Shown piece by piece: positions 1 to 6,058 of a stretch of DNA of 7,405 nucleotides. The position numbers and the translations under genes are program-made. How positions within the stretch are numbered: position 1 is the first letter of the stretch; the number at the start of each line of letters is the position of its first letter. The stretch covers positions 1 to 7,405 of the forward strand of contig JAGRJZ010000219.1 in NCBI GenBank assembly GCA_020442505.1, read 5' to 3'. The stretch is from Alphaproteobacteria bacterium. Its GTDB lineage: Bacteria; Pseudomonadota; Alphaproteobacteria; Micavibrionales; Micavibrionaceae. The notes below the pieces were generated by a model that was not told the DNA's origin, made no database searches, and saw only the letters and a program-made list of their open reading frames with translations.

Positions 1-1
1 G

Positions 2-451
2 TCTCTGAGCAACCTTGAAAACAGCGTCGTCGCCCCGCCGCCGCCGCCCGCGCCTGAACAGGATTTCTTCCCGCCGGTCGAACCGTTGGCCATGGACGCG
101 CCCGCGCCGATGAGACCTGAGGACGCGATGTATCTGGTCTTTTTCGACTTCGATTCGTCTAAAGTTGCCCAAGGCGGGATGAGCGTGATCGACGCGATCG
201 CGCAGGAGGCCCACGGTCGCAGCCTAAACTGGATCAACATTGTCGGCCACACGGACAGCGCCGGCCCCCGGAAATATAACAACCGTCTGGCTTTGCGCCG
301 CGCGAATGCCGTCCGGGACTCGCTGGTTAACCGGGGCATATCTCCCGCCCTGATCCAGGTGGAAAGCCGGGGAGAGGATGAATTGCTGGTGGCGACGCCC
401 GACGGCGTCCGGGAACCGGCAAACCGCCGAGCCCAGATTACGTTCGAATAA
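2..451 (+). CDS. OmpA-family peptidoglycan-binding protein, C-terminal part (5' end outside window)
   Basis: The reading frame is open from the first bases of the window, so this is the last 149 residues of a longer protein. It begins with a proline-rich linker (five prolines at visible residues 12-16, more to about 37) and continues into a complete OmpA C-terminal domain (about 42-149). Recognisable elements are the VFFDFDSSKV strand, GHTDSAG at 82-88, the NNRLALRRANAV helix and the closing NRRAQITFE. D85 and R100 are 15 residues apart, like the two residues that hold diaminopimelate in Acinetobacter OmpA, so peptidoglycan binding in the periplasm is expected. The missing N-terminus could be a beta-barrel, a lipoprotein signal or a membrane anchor, so the subfamily cannot be named. 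A TTG at 86 and an ATG at 92 lie in frame, but the linker upstream shows they are internal. A strong terminator follows 30 bases after the stop. Confidence 0.9.
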   Translation, partial: SLSNLENSVVAPPPPPAPEQDFFPPVEPLAMDAPAPMRPEDAMYLVFFDFDSSKVAQGGMSVIDAIAQEAHGRSLNWINIVGHTDSAGPRKYNNRLALRRANAVRDSLVNRGISPALIQVESRGEDELLVATPDGVREPANRRAQITFE

Positions 452-481
452 CGAACGATCGTTTATCTCCTCATAGGAAAG

Positions 482-509
482 AGCCGGGAGCGATCTCCCG
501 GCTTTTTTT
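482..509 (+). terminator. Rho-independent terminator after the OmpA-domain gene
   Basis: A perfect 9-bp stem (AGCCGGGAG with CTCCCGGCT) closes a CGAT tetraloop and runs directly into seven T residues (503-509, the first in the stem). It lies 30 bases after the OmpA-domain stop and before trkH, so it should end the upstream transcript and leave trkH needing its own start. Confidence 0.93.
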
Positions 510-542
510 GAAGCAGCGCCTGTGGTAAAAAAGACAAAGGAC

Positions 543-559
543 AAGGAGAGATCGTCTTG
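543..559 (+). promoter_or_regulatory. Ribosome binding site fixing the TTG start of trkH
   Basis: AAGGAGAG (543-550) sits six bases before a TTG codon at 557. The spacing and strength support TTG initiation, and the encoded MDFRPILYIAG is a normal TrkH N-terminus. I saw no convincing -35/-10 pair in the short gap between the terminator and this site. Confidence 0.8.
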
Positions 560-1999
560 GATTTTCGACCGATTCTATACATTGCAGGCATATTGCTCGG
601 TGCGATGGCGGCGATGATGATCATCCCTCTGGTCGCAGACCTGTATATCGGCCATGGCGACTGGAAAATCTTCTTTCTTTGCATGTTGTTGACTTTTTTC
701 TTTTCGGGGATTCTGATTCTGACCAATCGGGGCTCCGAAATGAAAATCTCTCCACGTCAGGGATTCGTGATGATTAACCTTGCCTGGCTTCTTCTATCGC
801 TATTCGGCGCGCTTCCGTTCTGGCTCTCCGGGTTGAACATCCGGTTTGTGGATGCGTTCTTCGAATCGGTCTCCGGCATCACAACGACCGGCTCCACGGT
901 CTTTACCGGTCTTGACGACATGCCCCGGGGTATTTTGCTGTGGCGGTCCCTGCTCCAGTGGCTCGGCGGTGTCGGCGTTATTTTGATGGCCATGTCCATC
1001 ATGCCGTTCTTAAAAATCGGCGGGATGCAGATGTTCCAAACAGAGCTGTCGGAAAGCGAAAAAGCTTTGCCCCGGACAACCCAGCTAGCCAGTTCGATCG
1101 GTATTATCTATCTCATTTTGACACTTTTGTGTTTTGTTGCCTACGACCTTGCCGGGTTCGCCCCGTTCGACGCGCTTTGCCATGCTTTGACAACCATATC
1201 AACCGGGGGGTTTTCCACGCACGATTCCTCTTTCAGCGGCCATGACAACGTACGGATCGAGCTTGTTGCCATTCTCTTCATGATTGCCGGAGGGACCCCC
1301 TTCGTTTTGTTTTTGAAGGCGGCCCGGGGCAATTGGAGGCCTTTTCTCCGAGATTCCCAGTTTCGCTGGTTTTTGTCGATCGTCCTCGCGGCGACGTTTC
1401 TGCTGACGATCTATCTGGTTTTGACTACGCCCATGCCGCTCGACCGCGTTCTTTTAAAATCGACCTTTAATATCGTATCGCTTTTGACCGGCACCGGTTT
1501 TACAAGCGACAATTACGGCCTATGGGGAGGATTCGCCGTCTTTGCCTTTTTCTTTATCATGGTGATAGGCGCCTGCGCCGGATCGACCAGCTGCGGAATC
1601 AAGATATTCCGTTTCCAGGTTCTCTACGCCGTTGCCAATGCCCAGGTTAGAAAACTGATTCAACCGCACGGTGTTTTCATCCCGTACTATAACGGAAAAC
1701 CTATCCCCGAAGGGGTGCCTATCTCGGTGATGAGTTTTTTCTTTCTCTTCGCGGTCTGTTTTTCGATCCTGGCATTATTGTTGGCGCTGACGGGGCTGGA
1801 CTTCCTCACGGCGATGTCGGGCGCGGCGACAGCCATCGCCAATGTCGGCCCGGGTCTGGGCGAGATTATCGGCCCCGTTGGCACGTTTCAGCCACTTCCG
1901 GATTCGGCCAAGTGGGTCCTCTGCGCCGGCATGCTGCTCGGCCGGCTTGAGATATTCACCTTGCTGGTGATGCTCTCGCCCCATTTCTGGCGGCGTTAA
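557..1999 (+). CDS. trkH: TrkH-family potassium uptake protein
   Basis: This is the inner-membrane, potassium-translocating subunit of a Trk system, which works with the cytoplasmic nucleotide-binding regulator TrkA (no trkA in the window). The 480 residues match the usual TrkH length and are strongly hydrophobic. All four pore-loop filters of the superfamily are present in order: ITTTGST (108-114), TTISTGGFS (212-220), LLTGTGFTS (309-317) and IANVGPGLG (427-435). Each keeps its glycine, as expected for a potassium-selective pore. The conserved GACAGSTSCGIKIFR stretch (338-352) and the typical TrkH ending LLGRLEIFTLL (460-470) are intact, so the gene appears complete and functional. Translation starts at TTG with a good Shine-Dalgarno. 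The gene follows a terminator and ends in a four-base overlap with the convergent lipoprotein gene. KtrB is less likely because the length and C-terminus are TrkH-like. Confidence 0.95.
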   Translation: MDFRPILYIAGILLGAMAAMMIIPLVADLYIGHGDWKIFFLCMLLTFFFSGILILTNRGSEMKISPRQGFVMINLAWLLLSLFGALPFWLSGLNIRFVDAFFESVSGITTTGSTVFTGLDDMPRGILLWRSLLQWLGGVGVILMAMSIMPFLKIGGMQMFQTELSESEKALPRTTQLASSIGIIYLILTLLCFVAYDLAGFAPFDALCHALTTISTGGFSTHDSSFSGHDNVRIELVAILFMIAGGTPFVLFLKAARGNWRPFLRDSQFRWFLSIVLAATFLLTIYLVLTTPMPLDRVLLKSTFNIVSLLTGTGFTSDNYGLWGGFAVFAFFFIMVIGACAGSTSCGIKIFRFQVLYAVANAQVRKLIQPHGVFIPYYNGKPIPEGVPISVMSFFFLFAVCFSILALLLALTGLDFLTAMSGAATAIANVGPGLGEIIGPVGTFQPLPDSAKWVLCAGMLLGRLEIFTLLVMLSPHFWRR

Positions 2000-2583
2000 A
2001 GGAGAAGGTTGTCCCGGATGGTCGCGGTAACGACCTGATCGACGTCCTGCATCATCAGCTCAAGAAACGCGAACTGTTCTTGCTCCCGATCCGCCAGAGA
2101 CCGACTGCGGGGAATGGTCAGCGATTTTTCAAACGTCAACACAGCGTGAGGCGTTTCTGCGCCATCCGGAAAACGCTGGTAAAGGCGCAGCGTCATCAAC
2201 ACGTCGTAACGATCTTTGTCGGCGGCGGCGCCCATCCATCGCAAAAAGGGACTGGCCGGAGAAAGAACGGTCTCGGTCACTTTGGCCTCTTCGATGACGA
2301 AAAAGAACGTCCCCCCTTCCCCGGCTGCCTGCAGGCGGGTCTCCGCATAACGCCGCAAGGCAATGTCGGGGGGCGTAGGAAAACGAGATGAAAAATCGGC
2401 CGGATCCCGATCGGGGTCGTAACGATTCACGATCTCAACCTGGTCCACCCTCACCGGAAAGGGGGGCATATGCTGAAACGTCATATCCGGCAGAGGCTTC
2501 CCCTCCGGCCGAGGCGTCGCCGAGCATCCCGCCAGCCCGAAAAGAACGGCGCCAATAAAAACGATAAGGTGCAAATGAGACAT
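1996..2583 (-). CDS. Uncharacterised outer-membrane lipoprotein
   Basis: The 195-residue product has a textbook lipoprotein signal: a short N-terminus, a hydrophobic core (about 6-17) and the lipobox LAGC with the modified cysteine at 20. Serine at +2 argues against the Asp-type inner-membrane retention signal, so outer-membrane sorting is likely. The mature part starts with a flexible proline-rich stretch (24-43), then a mixed alpha/beta domain with alternating strands (RVDQVEIVNRY 45-55, TFFFVIEEAKVTE 92-104, YDVLMTLRLYQRF 126-138, AVLTFEKSLTIP 147-158) and a C-terminal helix rich in acidic residues and Gln (163-192). I do not recognise the family. The layout loosely recalls small auxiliary envelope lipoproteins such as LptE or PqiC types, but no diagnostic motif supports either. 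No clear Shine-Dalgarno precedes the ATG. Its stop shares TTAA with that of trkH. Confidence 0.85.
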   Translation of the reverse strand: MSHLHLIVFIGAVLFGLAGCSATPRPEGKPLPDMTFQHMPPFPVRVDQVEIVNRYDPDRDPADFSSRFPTPPDIALRRYAETRLQAAGEGGTFFFVIEEAKVTETVLSPASPFLRWMGAAADKDRYDVLMTLRLYQRFPDGAETPHAVLTFEKSLTIPRSRSLADREQEQFAFLELMMQDVDQVVTATIRDNLLL

Positions 2584-2612
2584 GAAACAAGAGCCACTGA
2601 TCGATAAGGTCT

Positions 2613-2641
2613 ATTATGGTTATAGCATAGAATCCCGTGAA
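2613..2641 (-). promoter_or_regulatory. Candidate promoter for the lipoprotein gene
   Basis: Read on the minus strand, TTCACG (2641-2636; four of six matches to the -35 consensus) is followed after 17 bases by CATAAT (2618-2613; five of six matches to the -10). Transcription would start near 2606, about 23 bases before the lipoprotein ATG. The region also holds -10-like words on the plus strand (TATTAT 2612-2617, TAGAAT 2628-2633), which could serve recX, but neither has a good -35. Confidence 0.5.
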
Positions 2642-2643
2642 TC
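2630..2643. promoter_or_regulatory. Two GANTC (CcrM-type) sites in the divergent promoter
   Basis: GAATC occurs at 2630-2634 and again at 2639-2643, nine bases apart, inside and beside the predicted lipoprotein promoter. GANTC is the target of the alphaproteobacterial methylase CcrM, and GcrA, encoded in this window, acts with RNA polymerase at promoters carrying methylated GANTC. The sites are seen directly; a regulatory role is inference. Confidence 0.4.
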
Positions 2644-2717
2644 GTCATCTCCGTTTTCCGGTAAGCAACGCAGATTTTCTCTTGCCTCCGGGAAGGGATT
2701 TTGATGAAAATAACCCC

Positions 2718-3329
2718 ATGCGTCCTCCTGCTCAAAACCAGCCGTCCCCGCAGAAAAAACAGCGCCCTTCCCCGAAAAGAATCACGCCGGATTACCTTCA
2801 TAACGCCGGGCTTTACTATCTGGAGCGATTCGCGGCCAGCAGCGCACATTTCCGCAGCGTCATGACGCGCAAAATCGACCGTTCCTGCCGGGCCCACACC
2901 GACCAGAGCCGGGAGGCCTGCCTTACGATGCTGGAGGGGGTTATCGAACGCTTTACCGAATCCGGCCTCTTGAACGATCAAACCTACGGCGCAACCATGG
3001 TCGCAAGCCTTCGGCGGCGAGGATTGGGGACCCGGGCGATCGGCGCCCGCCTCCAATCAAAAGGGCTTGGCCCAGACCTCATTGCCGCGACGCTTAACGC
3101 CCATGACGAGGAAGAAAACGACGGCGATTTGGCCGCGGCGCTTCGTTTGGCACGCCGAAAGAAAATAGGGCCCTTCCGCGCCCTTCCCTACCCTCCCGAT
3201 GAGCAAGGACAAAAAGAAAAAACGAGGGATATGGGCCGTCTCGCCCGGGCGGGATTTGGCTATCATATCGCCCGAACGGTTTTGGATATCTCGGCAACGG
3301 ATGCAGAAAACGGAACGATCCCCCCTTGA
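2718..3329 (+). CDS. recX: Regulatory protein RecX
   Basis: RecX binds RecA and RecA filaments in the cytoplasm and limits recombination and SOS activity. From the ATG at 2718 the product is 203 residues, in the normal range. A basic, proline-rich leader (1-22) precedes the helical RecX repeats: ITPDYLHNAGLYYLERFA (22-39) opens the first, ESGLLNDQTYGATMV with RRRGLGTRAI (81-108) and LQSKGLGPDLI (112-122) form the central signature, and RDMGRLARAGFGYHIARTVL (170-189) closes the last. The order and wording match alphaproteobacterial RecX. The frame is also open back to a GTG at 2637, which would add 27 residues. I prefer 2718 because the GTG lies inside the likely promoter and the added residues do not resemble RecX, though neither start has a good Shine-Dalgarno. 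recA is not adjacent. The gene ends six bases from the convergent kinase gene. Confidence 0.88.
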   Translation: MRPPAQNQPSPQKKQRPSPKRITPDYLHNAGLYYLERFAASSAHFRSVMTRKIDRSCRAHTDQSREACLTMLEGVIERFTESGLLNDQTYGATMVASLRRRGLGTRAIGARLQSKGLGPDLIAATLNAHDEEENDGDLAAALRLARRKKIGPFRALPYPPDEQGQKEKTRDMGRLARAGFGYHIARTVLDISATDAENGTIPP

Positions 3330-3335
3330 CAGGAA

Positions 3336-5303
3336 TCAGTTTTCTTTCCCGCCGGCGATCACCGTGAAGGGCGCACCCCCTTTATCCGGATTTTTCTGTT
3401 CGGTTTTCTCCGCGTCTTTTCTCTGAGTCTCGGCGATTCTACGCGCTGGAAACACAACTGTGACAGTCGTTCCGATCCCTTTTTCCGAAAAAATCTCGAG
3501 TGATCCGCCATGCAGTTTCACAAGCGAATCCACCAAAGTCAGCCCTAGCCCTGCCCCCGACGTCGTCCGGCTGAAGGCGGTTTCGACCTGACCGAAGGCC
3601 GATAGCGCCTTGTCGATTTCCTGACGGCTCATACCGATCCCGGTATCCGTTATGGATAGACGTAGCCTGCCGTCTTTCTCGACTTCGTGGCCAACGGTAA
3701 TCCGCCCCCCCGGAGGCGTGTATTTGATGGCGTTTGATAGAAGATTCAATAAAATCTGCTTGATCGCGAGTTCCTCCCCGATCAAGTCGGGCAAAGTCCC
3801 CGCCGTGGTGTCCGAGATTTCCAGATCGCCGGCCTTGGCCTTCGGCCCGACGAAGTTCAAACAAAACGAAACAACCCGGTTCAGCTTCACGAGTCCCTCG
3901 GTCAACTGACGATCGCCGGCCTCGATCTGGGAAATCGCTAAAATCTCGTTGATGATCTTCAGCAGCCTTTGACCGCTGTCGTGGATGTCCTTGGCATATT
4001 CCCAATATTGCCGTTGTCCCACGGGCCCGAGTACCTCGTCCTTGATAATCTCGGAGAAACCGATGATCGCGTTGAGCGGCGTTCGCAGCTCGTGACTCAT
4101 ATTGGCCAGAAATTCCGATTTCGCGCGGTTGGCCAGATCCGAATTGATTTTTGCTTCACGCAACTTGATTTCGGCCTCTTTTCTTTGCGTGATGTCTTCC
4201 ATCGTGCCTTCGAAATACAGAATGTCCCCGTTCATGTCGTCCCGTACGATGCGCGCATTTTCGTTGACCCATTTCTGAGCGCCGTCGCGGGTCGTGACCA
4301 GCGTTTCGAAGTTACGCACCTCGCCGGTCTGTTCCATCTCCCTTACGAAACGGTAGCGATCCTTGGGAATCGCGTAAAGCTCCTGATTGGCGTTGCGAAT
4401 CGTGCGCATAAGTTGCGGGGCGTTGTCATACCCCAAGATCCGCGCCATCGCCGGGTTGACGCTCAGAAACGTGCCGTCGGGGGTTACCTGATAAATCCCG
4501 CCCGCGACGTTTTCGACGATCGTCCGGTATTTCTTTTCCGCTTCGCCCAATGCCTTTTCAGCACGACGCCGTTCCTCAACATCGGTAATCGTTCCGACGA
4601 TCCGGATCGTGTCTTTTTCTTCGTGCGGGAGGGTCGCCATGGATAAATCCACCGCTCGGACATGCCCGTCCGCCATACGTAGACGCGTATAGCAGCGGAA
4701 GGAAGGCACCTCTCCGTTCACAAGCTGGACGAAGTTTTTCCGTTGGGCGTCCTGTTCGTCCGGGTGCAACATCTGGAACAGATCCTGGCCGTAGGTTTTC
4801 TGCACAGGCAAACCGCTCAGCCTCTCCCAGGTCTGGTTCAGGAAAAGAATGCGCCCCTTGGTGTCGGTCTCCAGAATAACGTCGTTCACCGCATCGACGA
4901 TCGTGCGGTATTCTTCCTCCGCCTGACGGAGGATTTGGTTCAGGCGTTCCCGCTCCGTAATTTCCGCGTTAAGTTCGTAGTTCTTCTGGGCCAACGCCCG
5001 GTTCATCATCGAAAGCTGAAAGGATTGCTGCTGATTGCTACGAACATAGAGCGTCCCGATGAAGGTCAAAACAGCCCCGAACAAAAGAATAAGCCAGGGG
5101 ACGCTTTCCAGAAAGCTTCCGTACATATCAGGATCGAGATTTCCGATATAAAAGCCCAGCGCCGTAAACAAGGTCACGCTGAAAAACAGACCGCTCAGGA
5201 AAACGACAAGCTGGCCCGCATGCGCGGATAACCATATTCGCCGCGACATAGAGGACAGCATCGCCCCGTTTCCCTTCGTCTTATATCTTGAATCTCCGAA
5301 CAT
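3336..5303 (-). CDS. Two-PAS membrane sensor histidine kinase, DivJ/PleC/PdhS-like
   Basis: The 655-residue kinase should sense a signal through PAS domains, autophosphorylate and pass phosphate to a response regulator. Two membrane helices (about 33-54 and 68-87) form a hairpin with a very short outer loop. A coiled linker (about 92-130) leads to PAS 1 (131-248) and PAS 2 (256-376), each followed by a helical linker. The dimerisation domain has SHELRTPLN with phospho-acceptor H404. The ATPase domain has the N box LLNLLSNAIKYTP (518-530), G1 DTGIGM (553-558), F box AFGQVE (569-574) and G2 SGAGLGL (582-588), so it looks active. There is no receiver domain. NAIIGFSEI plus LGPVGQRQYWEYAKDIHDSG (425-444) resembles the DivK-interacting region of the alphaproteobacterial DivJ/PleC/PdhS group. 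A hydrophilic tail follows (620-655). No response regulator lies nearby. The ATG at 5303 has only a weak AAAAGG; an ATG at 5261, with AAGGGA nine bases upstream, is an alternative start. Confidence 0.92.
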   Translation of the reverse strand: MFGDSRYKTKGNGAMLSSMSRRIWLSAHAGQLVVFLSGLFFSVTLFTALGFYIGNLDPDMYGSFLESVPWLILLFGAVLTFIGTLYVRSNQQQSFQLSMMNRALAQKNYELNAEITERERLNQILRQAEEEYRTIVDAVNDVILETDTKGRILFLNQTWERLSGLPVQKTYGQDLFQMLHPDEQDAQRKNFVQLVNGEVPSFRCYTRLRMADGHVRAVDLSMATLPHEEKDTIRIVGTITDVEERRRAEKALGEAEKKYRTIVENVAGGIYQVTPDGTFLSVNPAMARILGYDNAPQLMRTIRNANQELYAIPKDRYRFVREMEQTGEVRNFETLVTTRDGAQKWVNENARIVRDDMNGDILYFEGTMEDITQRKEAEIKLREAKINSDLANRAKSEFLANMSHELRTPLNAIIGFSEIIKDEVLGPVGQRQYWEYAKDIHDSGQRLLKIINEILAISQIEAGDRQLTEGLVKLNRVVSFCLNFVGPKAKAGDLEISDTTAGTLPDLIGEELAIKQILLNLLSNAIKYTPPGGRITVGHEVEKDGRLRLSITDTGIGMSRQEIDKALSAFGQVETAFSRTTSGAGLGLTLVDSLVKLHGGSLEIFSEKGIGTTVTVVFPARRIAETQRKDAEKTEQKNPDKGGAPFTVIAGGKEN

Positions 5304-5343
5304 GAACCTTTTGATTTTTTTAGAAAAACACTCAAGAACCCAA

Positions 5344-5368
5344 GGTGTCCCTAAAAAATCAGGACACC
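5344..5368. promoter_or_regulatory. Inverted repeat GGTGTCC-N11-GGACACC, possible operator
   Basis: A perfect 7-bp inverted repeat (5344-5350 and 5362-5368) flanks an AT-rich 11-base spacer. It lies 41-65 bases upstream of the kinase ATG and about 70 bases before the -35 box of the phasin promoter. No T-run follows the stem on either strand, so a terminator is unlikely. Arm spacing of 18 bases centre to centre, nearly two helical turns, suits a dimeric DNA-binding protein. The regulator is unknown. Confidence 0.45.
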
Positions 5369-5438
5369 CACCAGCGAATTGTAAAGGAAAAGGATAAATT
5401 TTTCTTTAAAAGAAGCGGCCGGCGATCGGGGTTTCTCC

Positions 5439-5467
5439 TTGACATTTTCGGACAAGATCATTACGTT
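5439..5467 (+). promoter_or_regulatory. Phasin promoter with consensus -35 box
   Basis: A perfect TTGACA (5439-5444) is followed after 17 bases by TACGTT (5462-5467), a weak -10 of the kind often seen in alphaproteobacteria. Transcription would begin around 5474, giving a leader of about 30 bases before the phasin ATG. The strong -35 fits a gene that can reach high expression, and the palindrome at the start point suggests it is repressible. Confidence 0.65.
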
Positions 5468-5468
5468 T

Positions 5469-5483
5469 TTGTGCAGAGCACAA
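5469..5483. promoter_or_regulatory. Palindrome TTGTGC-AGA-GCACAA at the phasin start site, likely PhaR-type operator
   Basis: Two perfect 6-bp arms (5469-5474 and 5478-5483) flank AGA, centred at 5476, almost exactly on the predicted transcription start of the phasin gene. The core TGC-N3-GCA matches the pattern I recall for alphaproteobacterial PhaR operators (CTGC-N3-GCAG type). PhaR represses phasin genes until polyhydroxyalkanoate is present. The palindrome and its position are seen; the link to PhaR is inferred, as no phaR lies in the window. Confidence 0.55.
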
Positions 5484-5504
5484 TTTTTCTTAGGAGTACA
5501 GAAA

Positions 5505-5957
5505 ATGGACTACGCGGACTTCAACAAAATGTTTTCCCTGGATTTCTTGAGATCGTTGTCGGGCGGAGCCCAAATGCCGTTCGACTCGAACGCCTTTGCG
5601 GAGACCATGCGCAAGAACGTCGAGGTCTTCTCCGAAGCGCAGCAAAAGGCCATGGAAGACGCCCAGGCCGCCATGCAGCGCCAGACCAGACTCTGGACCC
5701 AGATGGCCGAGAGCAATGCCGAGATCGCGCGCGAAGTCATGAACGAGGGAACGCCCGAGCAAAAAGTCGCCAAACAGACCGCTCTGCTCCGTCAGTCCTA
5801 CGAAAACTCCGTTTCCGCGCTGCGGGAGCTCGCCGATATGCTGGAGACCTCAAACAAAGCGACATCCGAGCTGATTAACAAACGCATCGCAGCGGCGCTG
5901 AACGAGATTCAGAACTCTTTCGAAAAGCCGGCACCTGCGGATAAAAAGGCAGCTTGA
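5505..5957 (+). CDS. Phasin (Phasin_2 family granule-associated protein)
   Basis: Phasins coat polyhydroxyalkanoate granules in the cytoplasm and control their number and size. The 150-residue product is almost wholly helical: a short N-terminal segment (DFNKMFSLDFLRSL, 5-18), then long amphipathic helices (27-79 and 84-139) and a KPAPADKKAA tail of the kind common in phasins. The stretch NVEVFSEAQQKAMEDAQAAM (38-57) is the clearest family signature. The ATG at 5505 is chosen because TAGGAG (5491-5496) lies eight bases upstream. A longer frame from a TTG at 5439 would start inside the promoter's -35 box. The gene stands alone with its own promoter, likely operator and terminator, which suggests independent control by granule status. 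No PHA synthase, depolymerase or phaR is present here. Phasin-like helical proteins without a role in PHA exist, so the granule function is strongly suggested rather than proven. Confidence 0.88.
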   Translation: MDYADFNKMFSLDFLRSLSGGAQMPFDSNAFAETMRKNVEVFSEAQQKAMEDAQAAMQRQTRLWTQMAESNAEIAREVMNEGTPEQKVAKQTALLRQSYENSVSALRELADMLETSNKATSELINKRIAAALNEIQNSFEKPAPADKKAA

Positions 5958-5990
5958 TCGAGGCCTTTCGAACATTTCCAAAACAGCAGA

Positions 5991-6022
5991 AAAAAGCCGC
6001 TCCCTTTAGAGAGCGGCTTTTT
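5991..6022. terminator. Bidirectional terminator between phasin and gcrA
   Basis: A perfect 12-bp stem (5991-6002 with 6011-6022) encloses an eight-base loop. The outer arms are A5 on one side and T5 on the other, so the hairpin gives a U-tract in both directions. It lies 33 bases after the phasin stop and 36 bases past the gcrA stop, so it can end both convergent transcripts. Confidence 0.92.
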
Positions 6023-6058
6023 ATTGGAAGTCTTTCGAAGGGGGCCCCCCGAATAATT

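Noticed and set aside
36..52. CCG/CCC repeat-like run
   Set aside because: It encodes the polyproline linker of the OmpA-domain protein, so it is coding rather than a separate repeat.
454..463. AACGATCGTT palindrome after the OmpA-domain stop
   Set aside because: Ten bases of perfect symmetry but no promoter nearby, and followed immediately by the terminator; could easily be chance.
2481..3056. Minus-strand open frame of 191 codons across the lipoprotein start and recX
   Set aside because: It crosses a divergent promoter and overlaps the well-supported recX and lipoprotein genes; the translation is low in recognisable features.
3326..3331. TTGACA hexamer over the recX stop
   Set aside because: No -10-like sequence at 16-18 bases (the position reads CCGCCG) and transcription would run antisense to the kinase gene; likely chance.
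3969..4646. Long plus-strand open frame (225 codons) antisense to the kinase gene
   Set aside because: It is the mirror of conserved PAS and HisKA coding sequence, has no family resemblance and no ribosome binding site; the kinase frame explains this DNA.
4743..5231. Second plus-strand open frame (162 codons) antisense to the kinase N-terminal half
   Set aside because: Same reasoning: it shadows the membrane and PAS 1 coding region and has no recognisable domain.
5383..5412. AT-rich stretch with an imperfect AAAGGAAAA / TTTTTCTTT dyad
   Set aside because: The symmetry is imperfect and arises from A/T runs; I cannot separate it from base composition in a promoter region.
5439..5504. N-terminal extension of the phasin from a TTG
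   Set aside because: The TTG is the first three bases of a consensus TTGACA box, and a good Shine-Dalgarno supports the ATG at 5505.
6040..6049. GGGGGCCCCC palindrome after gcrA
   Set aside because: A simple G/C run with no U-tract; the real terminator lies just beyond it at 5991-6022.
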